From an uncultured Alphaproteobacteria bacterium (GTDB taxonomy: Bacteria; Pseudomonadota; Alphaproteobacteria; Rhizobiales; Aestuariivirgaceae), in the NCBI GenBank assembly GCA_945957365.1, contig CAMFKI010000009.1:62001-126000 (forward strand): a DNA stretch of 64,000 nucleotides, read 5' to 3'. The first letter of the stretch is position 1; each line of letters opens with the position of its first letter. A model generated the notes under the pieces. It was not told where the DNA came from. It was given only the letters and a program-made list of their open reading frames with translations, and did not search any database. A program made the translations under genes and the position numbers. Of this stretch, positions 9,095-20,843 are shown one piece after another.

Positions 9095-10540
9095 ATGAAC
9101 CGCCGCGAACTCATGCTGGCTGGCCTTGCCGGCACGTCGCTCCTGGGCTTGCCGCGCCACGCTTTTGCGGCGGCGGAGCCAAGGCTCCTCACCGTGGCGA
9201 AGCGCGTGATCGAGGTGAAGGGCAAGCCCGCCAGCGTTTTCGGCATCACCGGGCCCGACGGCAAGCCCGGACTGTCGATGATGTATGGCGAGCATTTCCG
9301 GGTGCGGGTGAAAAACGCCACGGACACCGACACCATCGTTCACTGGCATGGGCTCACCCCGCCGTTCGGGCAGGACGGAGTCGCCATGTACGGACAGCCA
9401 GCCATTCCGCCCGGGGGCACGCTGGACTATGATTTCGCCAACACCCGTGCCGGCACCCACTGGATGCATTCGCATCTGGGCCTGCAGGAACAGCAGCTGC
9501 TGGCCGCACCGCTGATCGTCAACGAGCTGAAGCAGCCCATGTTCGACGACCAGGAACACGTGGTGATGCTGCACGACTTCACCTTCCGCAATCCGCAGGA
9601 CATCCTGGCAGAGCTGACGGGCGGCGGCGGCGCGCATGCCGGGCACATGATGCAGGGCATGGAGTCCTCGCAGATGAAGCAGACCGCCACCGACGAAACA
9701 TCGATGAGCGGCATGATGCGCGGAATGGGCATGCTCAACGACATCGTCTTCGATGCCTACCTCGCCAATGACCGCACCCTCGATGATCCGGAGGTGGTGT
9801 CGGTCGAGAGGGGCAGCACGCTGCGCCTGCGCGTCATCAATGCATCGGCTGCATCCAACATGTGGATCGATCTCGGCTCCTTCCAGGGCGAACTCATCGC
9901 CGTCGACGGCAACGCGATCTATCCGATGAAGGGCAGCCTGTTTCCGGTGGCCATCGGCCAGCGTGCCGATCTCCGCCTCAGGATCCCGACCCAGGGCGGG
10001 GCCTTCCCGGTTCTGTTCCGTCCGGAAGGCGTGACGGAACGCACCGGCATCGTGCTGGCCACCGCGGGCGCCGCCATAGCGAAGCTGGCGCATGAAGGCG
10101 ACGCGGCGCCGGCACTCGACCTGTCGCAGGAACTGCTCTACCGCCCCGTGGCCAAGATCTCGCAGGAACCGGTCAATCGGACCGAGCTGCTGACACTCAC
10201 CGGCGGCGACATGAATTATGTCTGGGGGCTCAACGGCGAGGCGAACCCGGTGCAGCCGCTGTTCACCATGCGCCAGGGCGAGCGCATCGCCGTGATGATG
10301 CACAACCTGACGGGCATGGCCCATCCGATGCATCTCCATGGCCATTATTTCAAGGTGGTGGCGCTCGGCGACACGGTGATCGACGGCGCGCTGCGCGACG
10401 TGGTGCTGGTGCCGCCCGAGGAGTCGGTGACCATCGTCTTCGATGCCGACAATCCGGGATCCTGGCCGTTTCACTGCCATCACGCCTATCACATGAATGC
10501 CGGCATGATGGGTTCGATCGGTTATACCAGCGCAGCCTGA
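9095..10540 (+). CDS. Periplasmic multicopper oxidase (CopA/CueO-like)
   Basis: The 481-residue protein starts MNRRELMLAGLAG, a twin-arginine-type signal ending near AFA. Three cupredoxin domains follow. The four copper-ligand motifs are intact: HWHG at about residues 84-87, HWMHSH at 123-128, HPMHLHGH in the C-terminal domain, and HCHHAYHMNAGM at 460-471 with C461 and axial M471 for the type 1 site. A Met/His-rich insert at about residues 182-214 (HMMQGMESSQMK, GMMRGMGML) resembles Cu(I)-binding inserts of copper-resistance oxidases. Cuprous oxidase/copper tolerance is the likely role. The ATG at 9095 is favoured over 9089 because AGGG then sits six bases upstream. No copper regulator or copB is adjacent. 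Confidence 0.88.
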   Translation: MNRRELMLAGLAGTSLLGLPRHAFAAAEPRLLTVAKRVIEVKGKPASVFGITGPDGKPGLSMMYGEHFRVRVKNATDTDTIVHWHGLTPPFGQDGVAMYGQPAIPPGGTLDYDFANTRAGTHWMHSHLGLQEQQLLAAPLIVNELKQPMFDDQEHVVMLHDFTFRNPQDILAELTGGGGAHAGHMMQGMESSQMKQTATDETSMSGMMRGMGMLNDIVFDAYLANDRTLDDPEVVSVERGSTLRLRVINASAASNMWIDLGSFQGELIAVDGNAIYPMKGSLFPVAIGQRADLRLRIPTQGGAFPVLFRPEGVTERTGIVLATAGAAIAKLAHEGDAAPALDLSQELLYRPVAKISQEPVNRTELLTLTGGDMNYVWGLNGEANPVQPLFTMRQGERIAVMMHNLTGMAHPMHLHGHYFKVVALGDTVIDGALRDVVLVPPEESVTIVFDADNPGSWPFHCHHAYHMNAGMMGSIGYTSAA

Positions 10541-10543
10541 CCG

Positions 10544-13207
10544 TCAGGTGAAGAGGTGGTCCGGCGGCAAGCCCCGGCGCTGCCGCTCCGCCATCTGCGC
10601 AAACAGCGTTTCGAGATTGCGGGTATAGCGCTGCGGATCGAACAGCGCACAGTGCAGGATGTTGTCTGCCAGCTTTCGCTTCAGGGCGTGGAGGGACTTC
10701 CGGTCATTGTAGAAACCGATCGCCATCGCCTCATAGGCCTCGCGGCTGGGGGCGATGAGTTCCGGCAGTCCCGCCGCGGTGACGAGGCTGCCCCCCACCC
10801 GGCTGGCGAAGGTCTCGCCCATCAGCGTCAGCACCGGCACGCCGGCCCACAGGGCGTCGCTCGCCGTCGTGTGGGCATTGTAGGGCAGGGTGTCGAGAAA
10901 CAGGTCCGCCGCGCGATGACGCGCCAGATGATCAGGGAGGGGCAGGCTCTTGGCGAACACCATGCGGTGCGGGTCGATGCCGCGGGCCGCGGCAGCGGCG
11001 CGCAGGTTGTTCTCCACCACGGCTGCGTAGGAGAACAGCCACAGCACCGAATCCGGCGCCGCCGCGAGAATACGCATCCAGCTGTCGAACACCGCCGGCG
11101 TGATCTTGAAGCTGTTGTTGAAGCAGCAGAACACGAAGGCATGTTCCGGCAACCCAAGCAGCGCCCGATCGGCGCCGCCCTCGGCGATCGCCCGCTTGCG
11201 GTCGTTCGGCTGGTAGCTGTCGGGAAGATAGGCGACCTTCTCGGTATAGTGCGGGCGCGAATGCTCGGGGATCAGCACCGGATCGGCGATGATGTAGTCC
11301 ATGGCCGGAAGGCCCGTGGTGCCGGCATAGCCGAGATAGTTTGCCTGCACCGGCGCCAGCTTCGCGGCAAACAGGCTGGGGCGCGCAAATTGGGTGAAGC
11401 CCATGAGGTCGGCTGCAATCTCCACGCCTTCCTGCCGGGCCAGTGCCAGGATCTCGCGGTCGGTCAGGTCATCGACGTCATGGAAGGAATCGAAGAACGG
11501 CTCCACCCGTGCCCGCATCGTGCTGTTCGCCACTTTCTTCAGGGAAAGGGCAATGATGCGGAAGCGGCTGCGATCATGATGCGCGAAGACATCCGCCATC
11601 AGGTACATCGTGGCGTGATCGCGGAAGTCGCCCGACACGTAGGCGATGGTGATCCGGCTGTCGCCGGCGGCGGGGAAATCCCGCCGCGCCGGCAGGGCGC
11701 GTTGCGCCAGGCGTTCGCTGCTGCGCAGCACATAGCGCTTCTGCAGAGCCGGATCGTCGAGATGGGCCAGCGAGTTGAACGAGGACAGGTCCTCGTCTTC
11801 CGCAGCGACGCGGTCAACCAGGATCTGAAGGTCCTGGGCGTATCCCGCCCAGTCGCAGATCTGCATGCGGTTCCCGAAACGCTGGCCCAGGCCGCGGTCC
11901 TTCTCCGTGTCCAGGACGCGGGCCGCTTCGAGCACTGCCAGCGCGTCTTCCCAGCGCTGCTCGTCCGAGAGGATCATGGCCTTGGCGAGGTAGGAGTCGA
12001 TGTAGGCCGGATCGACGGCGATGGCGGCATCATAGGCCTCCAGGGCCGTCGTCACGAAGCCGAGTTCGCGCAGCGCCGCGCCACGCTGATGGTGCAAGAG
12101 GGCGAGCCGCGGCAGGTATTTCAGCGCCTCGTCGAAACTGCGCGCCGCTGCCGCGAACTCGCGCTTGCGCATGAAGGCCTGGCCGGCGCCGAAATAGGCA
12201 TCGCCGCGGCGCGGCGCCAGCGCGATGGCGCGGTCATAGAGGACGAGGGCCTCGTCGACGGCGTCTTCGCCGCGCAGCAGTCCGGCCCGGCCCAGCATGG
12301 CATCGACATCGTCGCGATCCCTCGCCAAGGCTGCGTCATAGGCGGCAAGGGCTGCGTGGCGGTCTTCCAGCCGTTCGAGGATCGCACCCTTCGCGGCCAG
12401 CGCCCCGGAATGGTCGGGATCAAGGGCCAGGGCAGCGTCGATGGTCCGCAGCGCCTCCTCGCCCTGTCCGGCCCGCAGCTGGGCAAGGGCCAGCGCCCGG
12501 CGGGTGTCGGGTGCCGATGGGGTGAGCTTCACAGCCTGCTGCAAGGCCGAAAGGGCTTCCGCCGGCCGCTCGAGGTCGAGCAGGGCCTGGCCCGTCCCCT
12601 GCCATGCTTCGGCCAACGCCGGTTTCGCGGCCGTCGCCCGGCGAAAGCTATCGAGCGCCTCCGCCGGGCGGTCGAGGGCCAGCAGCACGCTCGCCAGCTG
12701 GTGATGGGCTTCCGCGAAGTCGGGCTGCAGAGCGAGCGCTGTTCGCTGGCACGACGCCGCCTCCTCCAGCCGGCCGAGGTTCTTCAGCGCGATGCCGCGG
12801 TTGACCGCAAACTGGGGATTGCGGGGGTCGAGCTGCATGGCCCTGGCGAGGGCTGCCTCCGCCCCCGCATAGTCGCGGAGCGTGAGGGAGATGATGCCGA
12901 GGTCGCGCAGCGCTTCGCGTGCGGTGGGGCGAATTTCCGCGGCGGCCTTCAGATGGCGCGTGCCGGCCTGCCCCTGTCCTGCCTGGTAGAGCGCGATGCC
13001 GAGGAGGTAGTTGGCGTCGTAATTCCGTGGCTCCATGGCCAGAATCCGCTCATAGAGCGCGACCGCCTCCGGCAGCCTGCCGGCGGCGTGCAGGTCCTGG
13101 GCGGTTTTCAGAAGCACGTCGCCGGTCCTCCCCGATGGGTCTGGCGGATTGCCTAGCCCAAGCCACGTCGACTTGCCAAGCACGGCTGAATGCGAGGAGA
13201 TTGGCAA
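10544..13207 (-). CDS. TPR protein with SPINDLY/OGT-type (GT41) glycosyltransferase domain
   Basis: The 887-residue protein has about twelve tetratricopeptide repeats (residues about 30-450, each with the A..LxP spacing) fused to a GT41 catalytic region. Catalytic-region landmarks match O-GlcNAc transferase: IAYVSGDFRDHATMYL (active-site His region), NNSFKITPAVFDSW (the Lys that contacts UDP) and LDTLPYNAHTTASDALW with GETFASRVG. It would transfer a sugar to protein or glycan acceptors, probably cytoplasmic because no signal is seen. Bacterial members have been linked to flagellin or surface-layer glycosylation, but none of those genes are here. It is convergent with the oxidase (3 bp gap). 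Start choice among nearby codons is uncertain. Confidence 0.85.
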   Translation of the reverse strand: MPISSHSAVLGKSTWLGLGNPPDPSGRTGDVLLKTAQDLHAAGRLPEAVALYERILAMEPRNYDANYLLGIALYQAGQGQAGTRHLKAAAEIRPTAREALRDLGIISLTLRDYAGAEAALARAMQLDPRNPQFAVNRGIALKNLGRLEEAASCQRTALALQPDFAEAHHQLASVLLALDRPAEALDSFRRATAAKPALAEAWQGTGQALLDLERPAEALSALQQAVKLTPSAPDTRRALALAQLRAGQGEEALRTIDAALALDPDHSGALAAKGAILERLEDRHAALAAYDAALARDRDDVDAMLGRAGLLRGEDAVDEALVLYDRAIALAPRRGDAYFGAGQAFMRKREFAAAARSFDEALKYLPRLALLHHQRGAALRELGFVTTALEAYDAAIAVDPAYIDSYLAKAMILSDEQRWEDALAVLEAARVLDTEKDRGLGQRFGNRMQICDWAGYAQDLQILVDRVAAEDEDLSSFNSLAHLDDPALQKRYVLRSSERLAQRALPARRDFPAAGDSRITIAYVSGDFRDHATMYLMADVFAHHDRSRFRIIALSLKKVANSTMRARVEPFFDSFHDVDDLTDREILALARQEGVEIAADLMGFTQFARPSLFAAKLAPVQANYLGYAGTTGLPAMDYIIADPVLIPEHSRPHYTEKVAYLPDSYQPNDRKRAIAEGGADRALLGLPEHAFVFCCFNNSFKITPAVFDSWMRILAAAPDSVLWLFSYAAVVENNLRAAAAARGIDPHRMVFAKSLPLPDHLARHRAADLFLDTLPYNAHTTASDALWAGVPVLTLMGETFASRVGGSLVTAAGLPELIAPSREAYEAMAIGFYNDRKSLHALKRKLADNILHCALFDPQRYTRNLETLFAQMAERQRRGLPPDHLFT

Positions 13208-13262
13208 TCGACTTCAACCGTGTATTGATCCTCGGGCATTCGGATTCGTCAGAGGGGCGGCC

Positions 13263-15536
13263 ATGTGGACCTGGATCAACCGGCGGAACCTGCTCAAGGC
13301 TGCGGCATGGGCGGCGATCCCGCCCGGCCTTGCCGGCGGGCTTGCACTGCAGGCAGGCACGGCCCGCGCCGGCGACGTCGACTACCTGCCGGTGACGCTC
13401 GCGGATGTGCCTTATCCCGAACCGATCACCTTCAGCGTCAGCATGCCCGGCAAGGATCCGGTCACGCTGTCGGGCCACTACTGGTACAACGCCAAGGCCA
13501 TCGCAGCCGGAACCCGCTGCCCCGCCATCGTCGAGCTGAATCCCTACCGCTGCCGGGACGGCACGCTCTATGTCGACAGCAAGATGCATCCGTGGTTCGC
13601 CTACAAGGGCTATCTCGCCTTCCGCATCGATCTGCAGGGAAGCGGCAACTCCACCGGCTCGATCACAGACGAGTACACCGAGGAGGAACTCTCCTACTGC
13701 GTCCAGGTGGTCAACCAGATCGCGGCGCTTCCGATCTGCGACGGCAACATCGGCATGATCGGCGAATCGTGGAGCGCCATCAATTCGCTGATGGTGGCCG
13801 CGCGCGACGATTGCCCCTCGGCACTCAAGGCCGTGGTGGTCAACTGCGGGTCGGACGACCGCTATAACGACGACGTCCACTACATGGGCGGCGCCATGAT
13901 GATGGACAACATCGGCTGGGCGTCGAGCATGTGGGGCTGGCTTCCCTCGCCTCCCGATCCTGCCGTGGTGGGCGACAGCTGGCGCGAGACGTGGCGGCAG
14001 CGCATCCGCAACATGTCGTTCTGGTTCCAGCAATGGGCAAGCCACCAGACGCGCGATGACTACTGGAGCCGCACCAGCGTGCGCGACCACTATGACAAGG
14101 TGAAGGTGCCGGTCTTCATCATGTCGGGCTGGGAAGACGGCTACAAGAACCCGGTGGACTTCGTGCTGCGCGGCCTGGGGGGCCTCGGCAAGCCGGTCGC
14201 CGCCATGCTCGGCCCCTATGGCCACCGCTATCCCTTCGATGGCTTTCCCGGGCCGCGCGTCGACTGGCTCACCTATGTGGTCGACACCTGGTGGGACCGC
14301 TGGCTCCGCGCCAAGGAGCCGGACCCCAAGGCGCTGTGGCCGGAACTTACCCTGTGGCTCGGCAATTCGCGCGAGCCCGGCACCTCGCCCAACTTCGACG
14401 ACAGTGGCCGCTGGGTGGCGGAAGATCACGACTGGATGAAGCGGGTGAAGGAACGGACGTTCTTTCTCGCCGCCGATGGCACGCTGTCGCCCACCCCGCC
14501 CGCGGCGGGCAGCTCGGCCGCTGCGCCGCTGGCGCTCAGCGTGGCGGGCACACCACTCGACATGGGCACCTCCATGCTCGAGACCAGCTCCTTCGGCGCC
14601 GCCTTCAATGCCGACCTGCCGGGGGACCAGACGCCTGACGACCAGCGTTCCATCACCTTCGATACGGCGCCGCTAGCCGAAGATCTGACCTGCTACGGCT
14701 ACCCGGTGGTGAAGCTCAACCTGTCCTGCGACAAGCCGGTGGCGGCAATCGCCGTCCGCCTCACCGAGGTGAGCCCCGAGACGGGCAAATCGCATCTCGT
14801 CAGCTACAGCTTTCTCAATCTCGTCTATCGCGCCGGCGACCAGGCCAAACCCGAAGCCGTGCCGTCCGGCGTGTTCGCCGCCGAGGCGGTTCTCAACATC
14901 TTCGGCCACGTCTTCAAGCGTGGCTGGAAGATCAGGCTCGCGGTGTCGCCGTTCCAGTTTCCCACCATGTGGCAGGCGCCGGAAATCCCGGAGCTCAACC
15001 TCCATGTCGGCCCCGTGGATGGCAAGCCCCCGGCAACCCTCGTGCTGCCAGGACGTGACCCGCGGCCCGAAGACGAGGGCCTGGGAGCGCGTCTCCAGAC
15101 GCGCACCGCCTTCGTCAATCCGGAACTCTATGTCCCCACCGTCAAGACCATCCGCGATGGATCGCACCAGCGCGTTGTGGAGCGCGTGAATGTGGATGGA
15201 TCGCCGGGAACGCTGGTGCGCAAGACCTTCGACAGCGGCCGCAGCATACTGGGCGGTGTCCTCGACAATCTGCTGGTCGACGTGAAAGCCATGGAGAATT
15301 TCCAGATTCTCGATGGCCAGCCGCTGTCCGACACGGGCTTCACCCGCTACGAGACGACCCTGCAGCGCGGCACGTGGATCGTCCAGGTGGTGACCGAAAC
15401 CCGGGTGTGGAGCGAACGGCAATCCTCCGACGGCAGCGTGGTCTTCCGCTACGAGGCAAATGTGCAGGGCTTCACCGATGGTGAACTTTTCGAGGAGAGC
15501 CACGTGGAAGGAACGGTTCCCCGCCTCTGGGTCTGA
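13263..15536 (+). CDS. Tat-exported CocE/NonD family hydrolase
   Basis: The 757-residue protein starts MWTWINRRNLLKAAAW, a textbook Tat signal (RRNLLK) ending near ARA at about residue 36. The alpha/beta hydrolase domain has the nucleophile elbow GESWS (Ser about 169). The X-Pro dipeptidyl-peptidase-like C-terminal jelly-roll domain covers roughly residues 380-640. Length exceeds the typical 550-620 by a C-terminal extension of unknown role. It probably cleaves an ester or an acyl-amide in the periplasm; the substrate cannot be read from sequence. AGAGGGG precedes the ATG. It is divergent from the glycosyltransferase by 55 bp. Confidence 0.85.
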   Translation: MWTWINRRNLLKAAAWAAIPPGLAGGLALQAGTARAGDVDYLPVTLADVPYPEPITFSVSMPGKDPVTLSGHYWYNAKAIAAGTRCPAIVELNPYRCRDGTLYVDSKMHPWFAYKGYLAFRIDLQGSGNSTGSITDEYTEEELSYCVQVVNQIAALPICDGNIGMIGESWSAINSLMVAARDDCPSALKAVVVNCGSDDRYNDDVHYMGGAMMMDNIGWASSMWGWLPSPPDPAVVGDSWRETWRQRIRNMSFWFQQWASHQTRDDYWSRTSVRDHYDKVKVPVFIMSGWEDGYKNPVDFVLRGLGGLGKPVAAMLGPYGHRYPFDGFPGPRVDWLTYVVDTWWDRWLRAKEPDPKALWPELTLWLGNSREPGTSPNFDDSGRWVAEDHDWMKRVKERTFFLAADGTLSPTPPAAGSSAAAPLALSVAGTPLDMGTSMLETSSFGAAFNADLPGDQTPDDQRSITFDTAPLAEDLTCYGYPVVKLNLSCDKPVAAIAVRLTEVSPETGKSHLVSYSFLNLVYRAGDQAKPEAVPSGVFAAEAVLNIFGHVFKRGWKIRLAVSPFQFPTMWQAPEIPELNLHVGPVDGKPPATLVLPGRDPRPEDEGLGARLQTRTAFVNPELYVPTVKTIRDGSHQRVVERVNVDGSPGTLVRKTFDSGRSILGGVLDNLLVDVKAMENFQILDGQPLSDTGFTRYETTLQRGTWIVQVVTETRVWSERQSSDGSVVFRYEANVQGFTDGELFEESHVEGTVPRLWV

Positions 15537-15782
15537 CCATCCCGAAGCGCACGCGGCGCTTGGCCGCAGCGGGCCCAGCGCAGGTTTGGCAGTATAAGTA
15601 CGGACGGATAGTACAATAAGCAACCTGGGAAGGATGAATTATCCAAAGCCTTCGCTTGTTCGCATGTCTGGGGCAATCTATTCGAAGCTCCGGACTTCAC
15701 CGCGAGCTTGCTTACTCTGGAATTCGGCAGAACTTATTCCGCGCGGCAGTCCACCGCAATTCAACCAAACGGACAAACCATA

Positions 15783-16502
15783 ATGAATTTGAAGACCCTC
15801 CTGGCCTCCGCTGCAGCCGTTGCCGCACTCGCCATCGCCAATCCGGTGCTGGCCGCCGAGACGCCCGCGGCACTGGTTGGCCATGCCAGCCTGCTGATCA
15901 AGATCGCCGACAGCAGCGCTGAAGGCCTCGACCGCCAGGTCGAGGGCGCCGACAAGCTCGTCGAAGCCGCCGACCACACCGTCGAGAACATGGACAAGCT
16001 CATCGAAGCTGGAAACCTGCAGGACGCCGCCGGCCTGTCCAAGGTCTCCGACGGCCTGATCGAGGGGCTTACCGGAACGCTCGCCGCCGCGGCCAGCACC
16101 CTCAAGGGCCAGGACGCCGTGGTCGAAGCCACCGCCGCCCATGTCAAGGAAGCGCTTGCCGCCGTCGAGGCCGGGAAGACGCATCCGCATGCGCTGACAG
16201 CGCTTCAGGCGGCGGACAAGGCCCTCGCCCAAGCCGACAAGGCGACCGAGACGATCACCGCCGCACTGGCCGATGCCACCGCTGCAGCAGGTGCCGCGGA
16301 CAAGGCCATCGAGGCGGCCAATGCCGCCGCCGCCGCCGGCAACAAGGCCGACGCCGACAAGGCCACCGAAGCGGCCGACAAGGCCGTGGAAGCGGCTGAC
16401 AAGTCGATCGAGGCGCTCGACAAGGCCGTGGAAGGCTCGGACAAGGCCATCGAAGCCGCAGGCGGCGCGCTGCGTCACGCCGGCCGGCTGCTCAGCCACT
16501 AA
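15783..16502 (+). CDS. Secreted Ala-rich heptad-repeat (coiled-coil) protein
   Basis: No family is recognised. The 239 residues begin with a Sec signal peptide cut after PVLA (about residue 24). The mature chain is almost pure helix former: Ala, Asp, Lys and Glu. Two blocks of exact seven-residue units xDKxxEx stand out, at about residues 42-76 (LDRQVEG, ADKLVEA, MDKLIEA) and 191-225 (ADKATEA, ADKAVEA, ADKSIEA, LDKAVEG, SDKAIEA). There is no Cys or Trp. It ends in GRLLSH and is followed at once by a strong terminator, so it is monocistronic. It is most likely a periplasmic or extracellular coiled-coil protein; role unknown. The ATG at 15783 was chosen because the signal starts there. Confidence 0.8.
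   Translation: MNLKTLLASAAAVAALAIANPVLAAETPAALVGHASLLIKIADSSAEGLDRQVEGADKLVEAADHTVENMDKLIEAGNLQDAAGLSKVSDGLIEGLTGTLAAAASTLKGQDAVVEATAAHVKEALAAVEAGKTHPHALTALQAADKALAQADKATETITAALADATAAAGAADKAIEAANAAAAAGNKADADKATEAADKAVEAADKSIEALDKAVEGSDKAIEAAGGALRHAGRLLSH
16353..16457 (+). repeat. Five in-frame 21-bp heptad repeats
   Basis: Five consecutive 21-bp units encode xDKxxEx. They start at 16353, 16374, 16395, 16416 and 16437, each beginning like GCCGACAAGGCC. Nucleotide identity between units is high but third positions vary, so the repeat is maintained at protein level or is an old duplication. Confidence 0.85.
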
Positions 16503-16520
16503 GCTCGGCGAAGAAATTTG

Positions 16521-16557
16521 GACGGGGCGCAGCCGGTCTGGCTGGCTGCGCCCCGTC
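16521..16557 (+). terminator. Rho-independent-like terminator after the heptad-repeat gene
   Basis: A perfect 14-bp stem, GACGGGGCGCAGCC (16521-16534) with GGCTGCGCCCCGTC (16544-16557), closes a 9-base loop 18 bp after the stop codon. It is followed by ATTCATTTTC, a modest T-rich tail. It is the strongest single hairpin terminator in the window. Confidence 0.88.
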
Positions 16558-16859
16558 ATTCATTTTCAAGTTCAGCATCGTCCCGGATGTGCCCGAACCA
16601 TGCCATGCGCGGGTCCGGTGACCGTGCCGTCCCTTCAGGCAACGGTTATATTCTTTCATATTCAGATACATAAATATCATGGATCGAAATCGTCGGTCGA
16701 TGTGAAGAACGCCGCCCGCTTCGCCGGCATTCCATTTTGCAGTTTATGATTGTGCGGAGACCCGGTAATCGGTAAATGTCGCGGCTTCTGTGACGCCCCA
16801 TGAGTGCCGTCCCCTTCGTCGACATCGAAAACCCTGCAGACCCACAGGAGTGTGAGGAC
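16558..16859. other. Intergenic region without a recognised gene
   Basis: About 300 bp between the terminator and the lipase-like gene. It contains an A+T-rich patch (about 16640-16690, ATATTCTTTC and ATAAATATCATGG) that stands out from the GC-rich surroundings and may hold a promoter, but no clear -35/-10 pair was found. The frame of the next gene stays open back to an ATG at 16800; coding there is not supported by homology. Confidence 0.5.
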
Positions 16860-17690
16860 ATGGCCGAGGAACGTCTTGAAGGTCGGGGCGGACTGAAGAT
16901 CTTTTTCAGGACCTGGGAGGCCGTTGGCGGCCCGAAGGGCATCGTGGTGATCGTCCCGGGCTTCAATTCGCACAGCGCCTATTATGGCTGGGTTGCCGGG
17001 CGTTTGGCCGAGCGCGGTCTCGCGGTCTACGCGGTCGATCTGCGGGGGCGCGGCAACTCCGATGGTGAGCGCTTCTACGTCGACTCATTCGACGACTATG
17101 TCAGCGACGTCGCGGCTGTTGTTGCACAGGCGCGGTCACGACAGCCTGGCTTGCCGATATTCCTGCTCGGTCACAGCGCCGGCGGTGTGATCTCTTGCCT
17201 CTATGCGCTGCAACATCCGTCCGATCTCACCGGCCTGATCTGCGAAAGCTTCGCCTACCAGCTGCCTGCTCCCGACTTCGCGCTCGCCGTGTTCAAGGGA
17301 CTGAGCCATGTCGCACCCCATGCGCACATCCTGCGGCTGAAGAACGAGGATTTTTCCCGCGACGCAGAGGTCGTTGCGACAATGAACGCCGATCCGCTCA
17401 TCGCCCACGAGACCCAGCCAACGCAGACCCTGGCCGAACTGGTCCGCGCTGACGCGCGGCTGACACGGGACTTCCGCCTGATGTCACTGCCGCTGCTGAT
17501 CCTGCACGGAACCGCCGACAAGGCCGCCAGGGCAAGCGGAAGCCAGTTCTTCTACGATAACGCTGGTTCCGCCGACAAAGTCCTCAAGCTCTACGATGGC
17601 CACTCTCACGACCTGCTCAACGACCTGGGCAAGGAGGAGGTGATGGCGGACATCGAAGAGTGGATCGCCGCTCACCTGTCCACAGGTTGA
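16860..17690 (+). CDS. Alpha/beta hydrolase, monoacylglycerol-lipase-like
   Basis: The 276-residue protein is a serine-aminopeptidase S33/Hydrolase_4 type alpha/beta hydrolase. The nucleophile lies in GHSAGG (Ser about 106), with acid D220 in HGTADKAA and His in DGHSHDLL (about 248-250). VDLRGRGNSDG is the typical loop after strand 4. It has no signal peptide, so it is cytosolic or membrane-associated. It would hydrolyse an acylglycerol or lysophospholipid; substrate unproved. The ATG at 16860 is preferred because AGGAG and GAGGA lie directly upstream; an ATG at 16800 would add 20 residues. Confidence 0.82.
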   Translation: MAEERLEGRGGLKIFFRTWEAVGGPKGIVVIVPGFNSHSAYYGWVAGRLAERGLAVYAVDLRGRGNSDGERFYVDSFDDYVSDVAAVVAQARSRQPGLPIFLLGHSAGGVISCLYALQHPSDLTGLICESFAYQLPAPDFALAVFKGLSHVAPHAHILRLKNEDFSRDAEVVATMNADPLIAHETQPTQTLAELVRADARLTRDFRLMSLPLLILHGTADKAARASGSQFFYDNAGSADKVLKLYDGHSHDLLNDLGKEEVMADIEEWIAAHLSTG

Positions 17691-17786
17691 AGACCCCCGC
17701 TTCGCAGATCGGAGGCTCAGATCGGTGTATAAACAGTGCCTGAATGCGCCAGGTAGCCCAGGAAGAGGCGCAAACGATCGAACCCG

Positions 17787-20504
<2,718 letters not shown>

Positions 20505-20843
20505 TGATTCGTATCCTTCAGCAGGGAGCGTTCCGCCCCCGGGGTCGTCGCGCTTATTAGTCAAGTTGCCGTGCCGGAGCAATGCGCCGCCGCGACGAAA
20601 TTCGTGTCGCTGGCCAAATGGGGCCAAGCCTCCGTAATTTCAATGTGTTGCATTGGCGCAACAGGGGTTTCATCTGTATCACCCCCACTTGCAACGCCCG
20701 CCCAAGGCGACCAATGTGCGCTCGATTTGCGACGGCCCGGACAGGCGTGTGCGGGGGCTTATTCTTGCCTTCTTTGAGGGACAAAGAGCAGCGCCCGCCG
20801 AAGGCATCCGGCGTGGTCGATGGCCTCTTGAACGGTGGACTTA
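20505..20843. other. Divergent intergenic region secA/parvulin
   Basis: The 339-bp gap must hold the promoters of secA (leftward) and the parvulin gene (rightward). A small inverted repeat, TGTTGC-ATTGGC-GCAACA, lies at 20646-20663 and could be an operator. No gene, RNA or strong terminator is visible. Confidence 0.5.

Noticed and set aside
10556..13156. Very long open frame (866 codons) on the plus strand opposite the TPR glycosyltransferase gene
   Set aside because: Antisense shadow produced by high G+C at third positions; no family motif, and the minus-strand gene has clear TPR and GT41 signatures.
15678..16559. 293-codon minus-strand frame with Gly/Leu-rich GRxDGLVxR repeats opposite the heptad-repeat gene
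   Set aside because: The apparent repeats mirror the 21-bp repeats of the plus-strand gene, which has the signal peptide, start and terminator.
20505..20843. Possible riboswitch or small RNA before the parvulin gene
   Set aside because: Only a 6-bp inverted repeat was found; no known riboswitch core or terminator.
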